DNA from: Komagataeibacter nataicola
GTDB lineage: Bacteria > Pseudomonadota > Alphaproteobacteria > Acetobacterales > Acetobacteraceae
Length of the DNA stretch: 64,000 nt
Direction: 5' to 3'
Assembly (NCBI RefSeq): GCF_003207795.1
Contig: NZ_NIRT01000001.1
Location: 227,386-291,385 of the forward strand
In this document: one piece after another, positions 34,301 through 41,681 of the stretch
Numbering within the stretch: the stretch's first letter is position 1
How the letters are laid out: each line of letters begins with the position of its first letter
Notes under the pieces: generated by a model
Database searches by the model: none
What the model saw: the letters and a program-made list of their open reading frames with translations, nothing else
What the model was told of the DNA's origin: nothing
Program-made: the position numbers and the translations under genes

Positions 34301-34366
34301 ATTCCGCTCACGGATGCGCCCGATGGCGCACAAGGCGGGCATGGCGGTGGTTCCCCCGCCGCCTGA
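31319..34366 (+). CDS. glnE: Bifunctional glutamine synthetase adenylyltransferase/deadenylase
   Basis: GlnE adenylylates and deadenylylates glutamine synthetase in response to nitrogen status. The product is 1015 residues from the ATG at 31319 (MDQPTPSLPAPHPSWQGCAW). Both nucleotidyltransferase domains are present, with their G...D-x-D signatures: MGKLGARELNYSSDIDLIVL at about residues 187-206 and GKVGSREMMPGSDLDLMVVF near residues 708-727. The length is normal. An upstream in-frame extension to about 31208 would overlap the divergent AsmA-like gene and lacks family-like sequence. A peroxiredoxin gene follows. Confidence 0.95.
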   Translation: MDQPTPSLPAPHPSWQGCAWPRPADPRAARILRENLSDACARAGLPDLAATPGIMPMLDALGGNSPYLSDLALRDTEAFATLVHEGADTCVRRILTALDALPPATPRADIMAELREAKRQAALAIALADIGGAWSLEQVTLALSELAENALNAALRHLLLQAHETGRLRLRHPETPCRGSGFVVLAMGKLGARELNYSSDIDLIVLYDPDRHPGNGELRHTFVRMTSDLVTLMEARDANGYVFRMDLRLRPDPSATPAAVSFPAAIQYYESMGRTWERAAMTKARPVAGDITAGRRFLKTIHPFIWRRHLDFAVIDDLHDMKARIDRHRNAGHANLDSLRAADIRDPDTATRWLLGQNVKLGQGGIREVEFVAQALQLVWGGRRPELRDPTTLGALRRLRRAGLLAREQSAILARNYRILRQAEHRLQMRLDHQTHSLPDTEDGFARFAIFMNMGPPDELASSMLAVMQRSRRIFDQQFAESGPEDITIAPEDADAADRLRAHGFPPADINDALAILNRWEGNRLRALRSDRARKLLRRLLPGLLAEMGRRQQPLAVLRRFDALLERQWAGVQFLSLLERNPALIHRIVTVLDCAPFLADHLAETPSALDGLLDMDGGPGAVSTVTVLARRQVAGARSAEQVLPVLRGLVCGEEFRLSVARLEHRMSEDRAARARTAMAETVMRGLLRLVSAEHRQRHGTVPGGAVAVVALGKVGSREMMPGSDLDLMVVFDHPEDAGESVVSASDGPRARALSAGTYYVRLAHAFVAALTAPGREGPLYEVDMRLRPSGSKGPVAVSLSAFRRYHAESAWTWERMALTRARVVAGPPALAGPLRAAIATALGHAPDTAQDRARVLHDVRHMRERLARERPASSPWDIKRRRGGLMDVEFVAQGLQLVAASPACRSQSTRTALLRLARLGEISMADARLLRRADLFWRALQGLIRIICGHDVPDTIAPASLEILTGEVGAADAAGLLARMDRMADDVTSVFDRLIPLTDAPDGAQGGHGGGSPAA

Positions 34367-34449
34367 AGCGTTGCATGATCGCACCCGTTTCAACCCCGCC
34401 GGGGCCAGCGCGTAACGTGGCCCCCGCACCCAGAGCAGCAAGGCAGGTC

Positions 34450-34959
34450 ATGAGCAAGGCTTCCATCCCTTTTCCCGAACCCGGCAGCGCCGTCCCCGAT
34501 TTTGACATGCTCGCAAGCGGTGGCCGCACGGTCAGCCTCAACGGCGAAGCAGGTCATCCCTTCGTGCTGTATTTCTACCCCAAGGCCAATACATCGGGCT
34601 GCACGAAGGAGGCCTGCGAATTCGAGGCCGCCCTTGCCGATTTGCAGAAAGACGGCGTGAGCGTGATCGGCGTCTCGCGTGACGGCATGCCCGCCATCGA
34701 GAAATTCGCAGCCGACCATGCCCTCACCTTCCCGCTTGCATCCGACGCGGATGGCCGCGTGACCGAGGCCTATGGCGTGTGGGTGGAAAAATCGATGTAT
34801 GGCCGCAAATACATGGGCATCGAACGCGCGACCTTCCTTGTTGATGCCACCGGCCATCTCGTGCAGGCATGGCGCAAGGTCAAGGTCACGAACCATGTGG
34901 CCGCCGTGCGCAAGGCCATTACGGCCCTGGCGCTACAGGCTGGCCCTACAGGTCAGTAA
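34450..34959 (+). CDS. bcp: Thioredoxin-dependent thiol peroxidase, Bcp/PrxQ family
   Basis: A peroxiredoxin of 169 residues that reduces hydrogen and organic peroxides. The start is the ATG at 34450 (MSKASIPFPEPGSAVPDFDM), preceded by GGCAGG. The peroxidatic cysteine is Cys51 in YPKANTSGCTKEAC, and the resolving cysteine is Cys56, the Bcp spacing of five. It follows glnE by 83 bases on the same strand. Its last 7 bases overlap the end of the convergent proline-rich gene. Confidence 0.94.
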   Translation: MSKASIPFPEPGSAVPDFDMLASGGRTVSLNGEAGHPFVLYFYPKANTSGCTKEACEFEAALADLQKDGVSVIGVSRDGMPAIEKFAADHALTFPLASDADGRVTEAYGVWVEKSMYGRKYMGIERATFLVDATGHLVQAWRKVKVTNHVAAVRKAITALALQAGPTGQ

Positions 34960-35258
34960 TACGGGCGCGGCGCACCATACGGGCCATAGACCACACCCGG
35001 CGGGGGCGGAGGCGGCGGGGCGTAATAGGCCACCGGCGGCGGTGGGGGCGGACGGTAATAGACCGGCGGCGGAGGGGGTGGCGGCGGCCCATAGGCATCG
35101 ACCATGGCCCCACCTACGATACCCCCCACGAGGCCCCCCACCAGCCCGCCTGCAAACGCATCGCCCGCGCCACGCCCGTGGGCCTGGGCCTGCGGCGCCG
35201 CCACTGCCATCGCGGCAAGAAGGGTCAGCCCCGCTGCAATACGCCCCATGTTCTTCAT
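34953..35258 (-). CDS. Small secreted glycine-zipper/proline-rich protein
   Basis: A 101-residue protein that I do not recognise as a named family. It begins MKNMGRIAAGLTLLAAMAVA and has a clear signal peptide with likely cleavage after AQA (about residue 26). The mature part has a glycine zipper of small residues (AGGLVGGLVGGIVGGAMV). A tail of three proline runs follows, separated by short tyrosine-containing linkers (VYYRP, VAYYAP, YGPYGAPRPYY). Glycine-zipper plus Pro/Tyr tails occur in small surface or outer-membrane-associated proteins. The signal peptide and codon use argue that it is real despite low complexity. Confidence 0.7.
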   Translation of the reverse strand: MKNMGRIAAGLTLLAAMAVAAPQAQAHGRGAGDAFAGGLVGGLVGGIVGGAMVDAYGPPPPPPPPVYYRPPPPPPVAYYAPPPPPPPGVVYGPYGAPRPYY

Positions 35259-35385
35259 GACCTGTTTCCTGATCCTGTCCTGTTCCGGTGGGGCATGCAG
35301 CCCCGCCGCAACCGTTTAGACAGGGTGGACATGGCGATTTACGGGCAGGAACCGCCCTTTTCATGCCATAAAGCGGACCGGAATG

Positions 35386-35982
35386 TTACGGATGGGCCGC
35401 GCGCAGTTCCTTCAGCCCCGACGGGGTCTCGAACACGCTGGCATCCTGCGGGGCGCGGTTGACCGATGTCGCCTCGACCATGACCTTGCCATCGCGGATG
35501 ACTTCAAGCATCACGCCATCATCGGTGTAACAGATCTCGCTGGGGCGCTGGTCGGTGTCCTGTGTCTGCCACAGGGCGCAGGGCAGGCCCGCCACTTTCG
35601 AGACACCCGTGCGCAGCCAGCTGCCCTGCGCGCGCTGGCCCATCTGCACATTGGCGGCCCCCGGGGCGGGAATGATGGTCTTGATCTTCTGGTCGGCGTT
35701 CACCACCGTCAGCGTGCCTGCGTGGTAGTCGGTAATCATGTAGGTGGTGGCATTGGCGGGGTCGACGCGCTGCATCATGCGGCTGGCCGACCACCGCATG
35801 CGCTGGCTCATGGTCTGGCTCGTGTCGTGCGGGGGGTAGATGGTGTAGGTCACGTCCACATCGGCCTGTGGGGTGACATAGGGGGATGAAGGCTCATCGG
35901 CCGCCCGCGCGCTGCCTGCGCCCGCCGCCAGCAGGCAGGCCAGCAGGGCGGCCCGGCCCAGGGCTGGGGTAATCCGTGTCAC
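35386..35982 (-). CDS. Periplasmic protein of unknown function, paralogue A (GTG start)
   Basis: A 198-residue exported protein, function unknown. I place the start at the GTG of 35980-35982 (MTRITPALGRAALLACLLAA), preceded by AAGGA at a normal distance; there is no in-frame ATG close by. The signal peptide ends around ARA-ADEP. The mature protein shares a pattern with the gene upstream: VTYTIYP near the start, SKVAGLPCALWQT in the middle, and CYTDDGVMLEVI. Both have two cysteines that could form a disulfide. It may belong to a DUF4412-like lipocalin-type group, but this is a guess. It is separated from its paralogue by a terminator-like hairpin. Confidence 0.72.
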   Translation of the reverse strand: MTRITPALGRAALLACLLAAGAGSARAADEPSSPYVTPQADVDVTYTIYPPHDTSQTMSQRMRWSASRMMQRVDPANATTYMITDYHAGTLTVVNADQKIKTIIPAPGAANVQMGQRAQGSWLRTGVSKVAGLPCALWQTQDTDQRPSEICYTDDGVMLEVIRDGKVMVEATSVNRAPQDASVFETPSGLKELRAAHP

Positions 35983-35997
35983 GTCATGCAATCCTTG

Positions 35998-36026
35998 AAA
36001 AAAAACGGGCGGGCGGTCAGCCGCCC
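35998..36026 (-). terminator. Terminator-like hairpin between two paralogues
   Basis: Perfect 6-base arms GGGCGG (36011-36016) and CCGCCC (36021-36026) with a TCAG loop that contains part of the paralogue B stop codon. Five bases later on the leftward strand comes a run of eight T (35998-36005). The T tract ends just before the Shine-Dalgarno of paralogue A, so it may act as an intergenic attenuator. Confidence 0.6.
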
Positions 36027-36697
36027 TTGTTGTCCTTGGCCGCGGGCGTGCCGGGCGGCGGAGGGGGCTCGACCTTGCGATAGTCCGCCGGCGGCTGGAA
36101 CATGCTGTCGGGTATGGGGCCATAGACCACTTTCGTCGCCTCCAGCCGCCCTTTCAGCCCGTCGCCATCAACCCCGATCTCCTGCAGCACCACGCCATCA
36201 TCGGTCACGCAGGCCGTGGCGTTACCCTGGTCGGTCGTGACATCCCACTGCGTGCAGGCGACACCTGCAACGCTTGACGTGCCCTTGCGCGCGAACGTCA
36301 TGGACAGGTCAAGCAGGAAAGGGTTGCGGATGCCGTAGCGGGCATCAAGCTGGCTGTACACCTTCTGCGGGTTGATGATGATGGTGACCTGGCGGCTCAT
36401 GCGGTTGAGAATCGTCTCGCCCATGCCCTGCGGGCTGTCGATTCGCATCAGGCCGCCATTATAGGCAAACCATGTGCGTATGGGCTTGGGCTCGGGCACG
36501 CCATCGGGCTGCACGTTGTAGTCCACCTGCACGTCACGGGTGGGGGTGAGCGGCGGATGCACGCTTGCGGCATCCTGAGCGCGCGCGGCGCACAGGCCCG
36601 TGGCGGACAGCGCCGCCGCCACGAGCGCCACCCGGCCCGGCAGCCGCATGCGCCTCATCATCGCGCGCCGCGCCGGGCGGGCCGTTGCATGCTTCAT
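36017..36697 (-). CDS. Periplasmic protein of unknown function, paralogue B
   Basis: A 226-residue exported protein paralogous to the downstream gene. The ATG at 36695-36697 (MKHATARPARRAMMRRMRLP) has a good AAGGGA before it and gives an arginine-rich leader resembling a long signal peptide that ends near ARAQDAA. Shared features with paralogue A are VQVDYNV, VAGVACTQWDV and CVTDDGVVLQEI. The C terminus is proline-rich (VEPPPPPGTPAAKDNKGG). It lies about 50 bases downstream of aat on the same strand. The function is unknown. Confidence 0.72.
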   Translation of the reverse strand: MKHATARPARRAMMRRMRLPGRVALVAAALSATGLCAARAQDAASVHPPLTPTRDVQVDYNVQPDGVPEPKPIRTWFAYNGGLMRIDSPQGMGETILNRMSRQVTIIINPQKVYSQLDARYGIRNPFLLDLSMTFARKGTSSVAGVACTQWDVTTDQGNATACVTDDGVVLQEIGVDGDGLKGRLEATKVVYGPIPDSMFQPPADYRKVEPPPPPGTPAAKDNKGG

Positions 36698-36747
36698 CAC
36701 ATATTCCCTTTCATCTGCGCAGACGGAAGCCCGCATGCACGGCCCTG

Positions 36748-37431
36748 TCAACCGCCTGCCCCATCCACCCCGCCGCGCAGGGCCAGCAGGGCGGCGTGCA
36801 GCCGCGCCCCTTCATCGTTGCCCACCCATGCCGCCTGCCCCGCAACCGCGCGGCCCAGCAGGCGCATGTAGTCATCGGCCGGGATCTCGACCCCGCCAAA
36901 CCCGGCAAGGTGGGCGGTGCCAAACTGCGTATCGAGCAGCGTGAAGCCGCCCAGGCGCAGCCGCGCCACCAGATGCACCAGCGCCACCTTCGAGGCATCA
37001 CGCATGCGGCTGAACATGCTTTCCCCAAAAAATGCCTGCCCTATGACCACGCCATACAGGCCGCCCACCAGACGCCCCTCATGGCGAACCTCCACACTAT
37101 GGGCATGGCCCATGGCATGAAGCTGGCAGAACAGGGCGCGGATGCGCGGGTTGATCCACGTATTCTCGCGCCCCGGCGCCGGTTCCGCGCAGCCATCCAT
37201 CACGGCGGGAAAATCGTGGTCGGCCGTGACCTCGAAACGCTGCGACAGCACCGTGCGCATGAGCCTGCGCGAGGCATGAAAACCATCATCAAGCGGCAGG
37301 ATGCCCCGCATCTCGGGGTAGAACCATTCCAGATCATCGGAACGGGCATCGGGCGCCATGGGAAACAGCCCGGCCCTGTAGGCACGCAACATAAGGTCCG
37401 GCGTGATGGAAACCGTCTCTTGACCCGTCAT
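36748..37431 (-). CDS. aat: Leucyl/phenylalanyl-tRNA-protein transferase
   Basis: Aat adds Leu or Phe from aminoacyl-tRNA to proteins with N-terminal Arg or Lys, marking them for ClpAP through the N-end rule. The start is the ATG at 37429-37431 ([20 protein letters not shown]), giving 227 residues, a usual length. Characteristic stretches include [31 protein letters not shown], and [20 protein letters not shown]. It is divergent from the hydroxyacid dehydrogenase gene with about 83 bases between starts. Confidence 0.94.
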   Translation of the reverse strand: MTGQETVSITPDLMLRAYRAGLFPMAPDARSDDLEWFYPEMRGILPLDDGFHASRRLMRTVLSQRFEVTADHDFPAVMDGCAEPAPGRENTWINPRIRALFCQLHAMGHAHSVEVRHEGRLVGGLYGVVIGQAFFGESMFSRMRDASKVALVHLVARLRLGGFTLLDTQFGTAHLAGFGGVEIPADDYMRLLGRAVAGQAAWVGNDEGARLHAALLALRGGVDGAGG

Positions 37432-37514
37432 GTTCTTAGGATAACCCTTTCGCACGCAATCCTGGGCATGATCGCCCCCCGCATGCACCCATATGGCAGG
37501 AGAAACCAGCCCCC

Positions 37515-38489
37515 ATGTCCGACACCCGTCCCCGCCTTCTGCTGACCCAGCGCCAGACCCTTCCCGTAATGCAGCGTATTGAACAGAGTTTTAACATATC
37601 TGACGTACCCGGGCATAAACTCACAACGCGCGAACTGCTCGACGGTGCCCGGGCCTTCCAGCCGCAGGCGATCCTTATCTACACCGGCCTGCCGCTCCGC
37701 CATGATGATGTGGCCCAGTTGCCCGACAGCGTGAAAATCGTGGCGACCGTCAGCGTCGGCACCGACCATCTCGACATTGCCGCCCTGCATGCGCGCGGCA
37801 TCATCGTGACCAACACGCCCGACGTGCTGACCGACTGCAATGCGGACATGGCCATGATGCTCATGCTGACCGCAGCGCGCCGGGCGGCGGAATACACCAC
37901 GCTGATGCGCCAGGGCTGGGGGCGCGGGCTGGCCATGGACGAAATGCTGGGCACGCGCATCAGCGGCAAGCGGCTGGGCATTGTGGGCATGGGGCGCATT
38001 GGCCGCGCCGTGGCCCGGCGCGCGCGGGGGTTTGACATGCAGGTGATGTATTCCAACCGCCGCCGCCTGCCTGCCGAACAGGAGGAAGGTGCGACCTATT
38101 TCAGCACCGTGACCGACATGCTGCCGCATTGCGATATCCTGAGCCTGCACCTGCCTGCCTCGCCCGAAACCGATGGCATGATCAATGCCGAGCTGCTGGG
38201 CCGCCTGCCCCGCGGCGCCATTTTCATCAACGCCGCCCGTGGCGCGCTTGTCGATGAGGATGCCCTGATCGCGGCGCTGAAAAGCGGCCAGCTTGCAGCA
38301 GCCGGGCTGGATGTGTACCGCAACGAACCCAACCCCGATCCGCGCTTTCTCGAACTGCCCAACGTGTTCCTGACCCCGCATGTGGGCAGCGCCACCACCG
38401 AGACACGCAGCGACATGGGCATGCTCGCACTCGATAACGTGGAGGCCGTGCTGAACGGACGCGCCGCCCTGACCCCGGTCAAGGGCTGA
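37515..38489 (+). CDS. D-2-hydroxyacid dehydrogenase (glyoxylate/hydroxypyruvate reductase type)
   Basis: A 324-residue NAD(P)-dependent oxidoreductase of the D-isomer 2-hydroxyacid dehydrogenase family. The Rossmann motif is [19 protein letters not shown]. The catalytic triad regions are visible: the arginine in [13 protein letters not shown], the glutamate in DVYRNEPNP, and the histidine in [13 protein letters not shown]. The resemblance is to glyoxylate or hydroxypyruvate reductases, but substrate cannot be fixed from sequence. A short membrane protein gene follows 25 bases later and may be in the same transcript. Confidence 0.9.
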   Translation: MSDTRPRLLLTQRQTLPVMQRIEQSFNISDVPGHKLTTRELLDGARAFQPQAILIYTGLPLRHDDVAQLPDSVKIVATVSVGTDHLDIAALHARGIIVTNTPDVLTDCNADMAMMLMLTAARRAAEYTTLMRQGWGRGLAMDEMLGTRISGKRLGIVGMGRIGRAVARRARGFDMQVMYSNRRRLPAEQEEGATYFSTVTDMLPHCDILSLHLPASPETDGMINAELLGRLPRGAIFINAARGALVDEDALIAALKSGQLAAAGLDVYRNEPNPDPRFLELPNVFLTPHVGSATTETRSDMGMLALDNVEAVLNGRAALTPVKG

Positions 38490-38514
38490 CCCGCCCCGTT
38501 ACGGAGAAGCAGAT

Positions 38515-38715
38515 ATGGGCATTGCCGGTATTTTCGTCATCTTCACGCTGCTCGCCATCGGGCTGGACCTGCTTGCCCCCCGCTACGGGGGCATACTGGG
38601 CACACTGCTGAAGTTCTATCTGGGCTTCATGCTGGTGGCGACGTGCATTGAACTGCGCAACGCCTTCCGCTCCACCGGGGCCAAAGAAGGGGACGCCGGC
38701 TCAGAGACGGCCTGA
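38515..38715 (+). CDS. Small membrane protein of unknown function
   Basis: A 66-residue protein starting MGIAGIFVIFTLLAIGLDLL, with a purine-rich GGAG ten bases before the ATG. Two hydrophobic segments (about residues 3-21 and 28-46) suggest a small inner-membrane hairpin, followed by a charged C terminus. It is probably co-transcribed with the upstream dehydrogenase. No family was recognised. Confidence 0.65.
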   Translation: MGIAGIFVIFTLLAIGLDLLAPRYGGILGTLLKFYLGFMLVATCIELRNAFRSTGAKEGDAGSETA

Positions 38716-38741
38716 AACACTCTTTGAAAACAGACGTTTCT

Positions 38742-38801
38742 GGTGAAGCTTTTTTCAAAAAGCTTCAGAAGGGCGCCACCTTTTTGAAAAAAGGCGGCGC
38801 C
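38742..38801. repeat. Two-hairpin palindromic repeat, copy 1
   Basis: Two strong palindromes in tandem fill the convergent gap between the small membrane protein and the EcsC gene. The first (38744-38767) has 11-base arms around TGAAGC and T/A runs. The second (38772-38801) has about 14 paired positions with one mismatch, built on GGCGCC and T/A runs. The T runs within the arms would allow termination in both directions. The same composite unit occurs inverted at 46281-46340; a 25-base segment is identical. Confidence 0.8.
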
Positions 38802-38816
38802 TGAAAAACATCTGTC

Positions 38817-39662
38817 TCAGGCTTCCCGCGCCTGGCTTGCGGCATGGGCCTTGAGGTCGGCCGCGGTGCGGCGCACTTCCGGCCCGTATTCACGCTCGAG
38901 CCTGCGGATGGTGAAATGCGCCTGCGCTACCGCGCGGTAATGCGACAGGAACGCCGCGTTGAGCGAAGCGCCGCACAGAGCGCCCGCCACCGGCATCATC
39001 TGCAACGCGAATTTGCGTGACAGGCCCAGCCCGTAATGGGTGGCAACCTCGCTGACCAGCATCACCACCGGGCGGCCACGCAGCATGGCGCGGGCGGAGA
39101 AGTAGCCAAGCTCGCTTTCCTCCGCCGCGCCTTTCTTCGCGCCAAAGGGGAAGGCGCGCAGCGCAAAGACTTCAAGACAGGCCGCGCGCGAGGCTTCGGT
39201 GGAGAGATCCTCACCATTCTCGCGCGCAATGCGGGCGATCTCGCGCATGATGGCCATGGTGGTGAAGCTCACGTCAGCCATCAGCCCTGGCAGGCCGGTA
39301 AAGCCACCCACGGCACCCGACACGGTCACCGCAGCTTTCAGCGCGGGGTCGCGCCACGTACTGCCGGCGCTGGCCTCGGCCGAGACATCGCGCGGGCGGT
39401 CCATACCCACGACCGAGAGGTCGAACGCACGGCGGATGGCCGCCTCCGCCGTGGCCTGCAACTTGGCCTGCAGCGTGGGCGCAAGCCCCAGCGTGCGCAT
39501 GCCCAGCATGGCCGCCTGCCCCACGGCACCGCCCATGAGGTCGGCAAGGCGCACCAGCACGCCCCGCCCGGTCTCGACACGTTCCAGCGCCTGCTGGAGT
39601 TCAGTAATACACGCGCTGTCCAGCGTCAGCGGTGCCAGTTCGTTTGCGGAACCTGCACTCAT
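38817..39662 (-). CDS. EcsC family protein
   Basis: A 281-residue EcsC-domain protein; the start is the ATG of MSAGSANELAPLTLDSACIT (39660-39662), with AAGG about eleven bases before it. The family is named after a Bacillus operon gene of unclear role next to an ABC transporter; here no transporter is adjacent. Hydrophobic, glycine-rich stretches (AVTVSGAVGGFTGLPGLMAD, MMPVAGALCGASLNAAF) suggest membrane association. Function unknown. Confidence 0.8.
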   Translation of the reverse strand: MSAGSANELAPLTLDSACITELQQALERVETGRGVLVRLADLMGGAVGQAAMLGMRTLGLAPTLQAKLQATAEAAIRRAFDLSVVGMDRPRDVSAEASAGSTWRDPALKAAVTVSGAVGGFTGLPGLMADVSFTTMAIMREIARIARENGEDLSTEASRAACLEVFALRAFPFGAKKGAAEESELGYFSARAMLRGRPVVMLVSEVATHYGLGLSRKFALQMMPVAGALCGASLNAAFLSHYRAVAQAHFTIRRLEREYGPEVRRTAADLKAHAASQAREA

Positions 39663-39840
39663 TACAATGCCCTTCGCCTGATCTATCGTACCGCGCGCCA
39701 GCCCGTGGGCCGCGCCATGGCAGCGCGGCCCCACATGGCCAGCCGCGACGCCCATGCGGCAATTGCCACCGTTTCAGCACCATGATGGCGTTCTTGCAAC
39801 GGGCATGACCGTGCCCGCAGCCATGAAACGCGGGCGTAGC

Positions 39841-40254
39841 CTAGCTGTTCCAGCCCCCCATGCGGCACAGATGCGCCCAGTGCTCTGCCGATACCGGCAC
39901 GACGGAAAGGCGCGACTGCCGCACCAGGGCCAGGTCAGCCAGCGCCGGATCGGCCTTGATTGCGGCCAGCGTCACGGCGCGCGGCATCGGGCCGATGGCG
40001 CGTACATCCACGCACACCCACCTGCCATCCGCCGCCGTGGGGTCGGGATAGGCCTCACGCGCCACTTCGACCACGCCCACGATCTCGCGGCCAACGTTGG
40101 AATGATAGAAGAATGCCCTGTCACCCACCTGCATTGCCGCGAGGTTTTTCTTCGCCTGGTGGTTGCGCACGCCGGTCCAGGGTTCAACACCGTTTTCCAC
40201 CTGCTCGGCCCATGAAAACGCATCCGGCTCGGACTTGATCAGCCAGTAGGCCAT
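39841..40254 (-). CDS. EVE domain protein
   Basis: A 137-residue single-domain EVE protein, related to PUA/YTH folds that bind modified nucleotides in DNA or RNA. It begins MAYWLIKSEPDAFSWAEQVE, and the W-x-G-V-RNHQAKKNLAAM and GDRAFFYHSN segments are family hallmarks. Standalone EVE proteins are common in Alphaproteobacteria and their role is unsettled. It is followed closely, on the same strand and upstream in transcription, by the YciI-like gene, 9 bases away, so the two likely share a transcript. Confidence 0.9.
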   Translation of the reverse strand: MAYWLIKSEPDAFSWAEQVENGVEPWTGVRNHQAKKNLAAMQVGDRAFFYHSNVGREIVGVVEVAREAYPDPTAADGRWVCVDVRAIGPMPRAVTLAAIKADPALADLALVRQSRLSVVPVSAEHWAHLCRMGGWNS

Positions 40255-40263
40255 GACCGTTTT

Positions 40264-40557
40264 CTACTCCACCCGCAGCCCATCACGAAAAACTGAACGG
40301 AACGGACGGATCACCACGCTCTCGAACAGGCCCACCTTGGCATACGGGTCTTCCGCCGCGAATCCCTCGGCGGCCGCGCGGTCGGCCATATCCGCCACCA
40401 GCAGGCTGCCGCAGGGGCGGTTTTCCGCGTCCAGCAGCGGTCCGCCGTGCACGAGGTGCGGCCTGTGCTGCTCAAGGTAGGCAAGGTGGCGCTCACGGGT
40501 CGCCTTGCGGGTTTCGAGGCTGCCGGGCTTGTCGGTGCAGATGATGGCAAACAGCAT
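40264..40557 (-). CDS. YciI family protein
   Basis: A 97-residue YciI-like protein (ferredoxin-like alpha/beta fold), starting MLFAIICTDKPGSLETRKAT. It has the typical RERHLAYLEQHRPHL helix, a GGPLLDAENRPCGSLLV strand region, and an ADPYAKVGLF-like motif (here EDPYAKVGLF). Family members are small putative enzymes with a conserved His-Asp pair; the substrate is unknown. It is transcribed ahead of the EVE gene and divergent from ccmC. Confidence 0.88.
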   Translation of the reverse strand: MLFAIICTDKPGSLETRKATRERHLAYLEQHRPHLVHGGPLLDAENRPCGSLLVADMADRAAAEGFAAEDPYAKVGLFESVVIRPFRSVFRDGLRVE

Positions 40558-40662
40558 GTTTTATCCTCCTGAAGGCCTGCTGTCTCATGATTGGGACAGG
40601 ACTGGCCGTGTCTTTTTTAACGCGATAGTGTAGAGCAACAAAACGTCAGCCCCTACCCACCC

Positions 40663-41538
40663 ATGGGGGAAGACCGGAATTTCTTGACCGTTTTCATTGC
40701 AGGGACAGGTGCCCCCGGCACGGATGGATCAACCTTGAACGCAACGCAAAGCCTTACCGCGCGAACCGGTAACCTTTTTCACCGTTACGCCAACCCTGGC
40801 CGTTTTCTGCGCATGGGGGCGAAGCTGCAGCCGTGGCTGACATGGCCCGCCCTTGTGCTGTCGCTTGCCGGAATCGTGTGGGGGCTGTTCTTCTCCCCCG
40901 CCGACTGGCAGCAGGGCGACAGCGTGCGCATCATGTACGTGCATGTGCCTACTGCATGGCTGGCATCATCAGGTTATATGGGGCTGGCGGTGTGCTCGCT
41001 GCTCTCGCTGGTGTGGCGCCACCCGCTTGCCGATCTCGCCGCGGTGGAAATCGGGCCGGTGGGCGCTTCCATCACCGCCGTATGTCTGGCCACCGGCTCG
41101 CTGTGGGGCAAGCCGATGTGGGGCACGTGGTGGGTGTGGGATGCACGGCTGACCTCGGTGCTGGTGCTGTTCTTCCTGTATCTGGGCCATATCGCGCTCA
41201 TCCGTGCGTTTGACGAGCCGCAGCGCGGCTACCGCGCCGCCGCCATCCTTGGCCTTGCGGGCGCGGTTGACCTGCCCATCATCAAGTTCAGCGTGCAGTG
41301 GTGGAATACGCTCCACCAGCCCGACAGCATTACGGTGACTGGCGCGCCCACCATGTCCACCTCCATGCTGTGGCCGCTTGGCCTGACCACGCTGGGCTTT
41401 ACGCTCGGCTTTGCGGCCATCGTGCTCGCCCGCCTGCGCGCCTCGGTCATGGAAAGCCGTGTGCGCACCATCCTTGCCGCCAACCGGGGCCGCCAGTCCG
41501 CCGCTGCCGCCCCCCAGCCCGATCGCGCCACCCCATGA
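40663..41538 (+). CDS. ccmC: Heme exporter/chaperone permease CcmC
   Basis: CcmC is an inner-membrane protein that loads heme onto CcmE during cytochrome c maturation. The tryptophan-rich WGKPMWGTWWVWDARLTS motif is present, with about six transmembrane helices. The conserved N-terminal LFHRYANPGRFLRM must be included, so the start lies upstream of it. The ATG at 40663 gives 291 residues but has a poor ribosome-binding site and a 38-residue unconserved leader. A TTG at 40735 after GGATGGA would give 267 residues and may be the true start. It is the first gene of the ccm operon; the stop overlaps ccmD as ATGA. Confidence 0.93.
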   Translation: MGEDRNFLTVFIAGTGAPGTDGSTLNATQSLTARTGNLFHRYANPGRFLRMGAKLQPWLTWPALVLSLAGIVWGLFFSPADWQQGDSVRIMYVHVPTAWLASSGYMGLAVCSLLSLVWRHPLADLAAVEIGPVGASITAVCLATGSLWGKPMWGTWWVWDARLTSVLVLFFLYLGHIALIRAFDEPQRGYRAAAILGLAGAVDLPIIKFSVQWWNTLHQPDSITVTGAPTMSTSMLWPLGLTTLGFTLGFAAIVLARLRASVMESRVRTILAANRGRQSAAAAPQPDRATP

Positions 41539-41681
41539 CCCACCTGCCCTATATCGTGGCCGCCTATGGCCTGACCCTTGGTGTTGCCGCCATCCTGTCG
41601 GTCAATGCCACACTGCGCCTGCGTCAGGCCCGCAGGCGCCTTGCCGCCATTGAACAGCCCCGGACACGCCAGCCCTCATGA
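41535..41681 (+). CDS. ccmD: Heme exporter protein CcmD
   Basis: A 48-residue single-span membrane protein, MTHLPYIVAAYGLTLGVAAI and a basic tail (LRLRQARRRLAAIE). The hydrophobic helix followed by an Arg-rich segment is typical of CcmD, which helps release holo-CcmE from CcmABC. Its ATG overlaps the ccmC stop, and its stop overlaps the ccmE start, both as ATGA. The position between ccmC and ccmE settles the identity. Confidence 0.88.
   Translation: MTHLPYIVAAYGLTLGVAAILSVNATLRLRQARRRLAAIEQPRTRQPS

Noticed and set aside
31250..34441. A 1063-codon open frame antisense to the whole of glnE.
   Set aside because: The sense frame has both GlnE catalytic motifs; the antisense protein is low-information and has no recognisable domain.
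34980..35100. GGC/GGT-rich tract read as a DNA tandem repeat.
   Set aside because: It is explained by the proline runs of the secreted mini-protein on the opposite strand.
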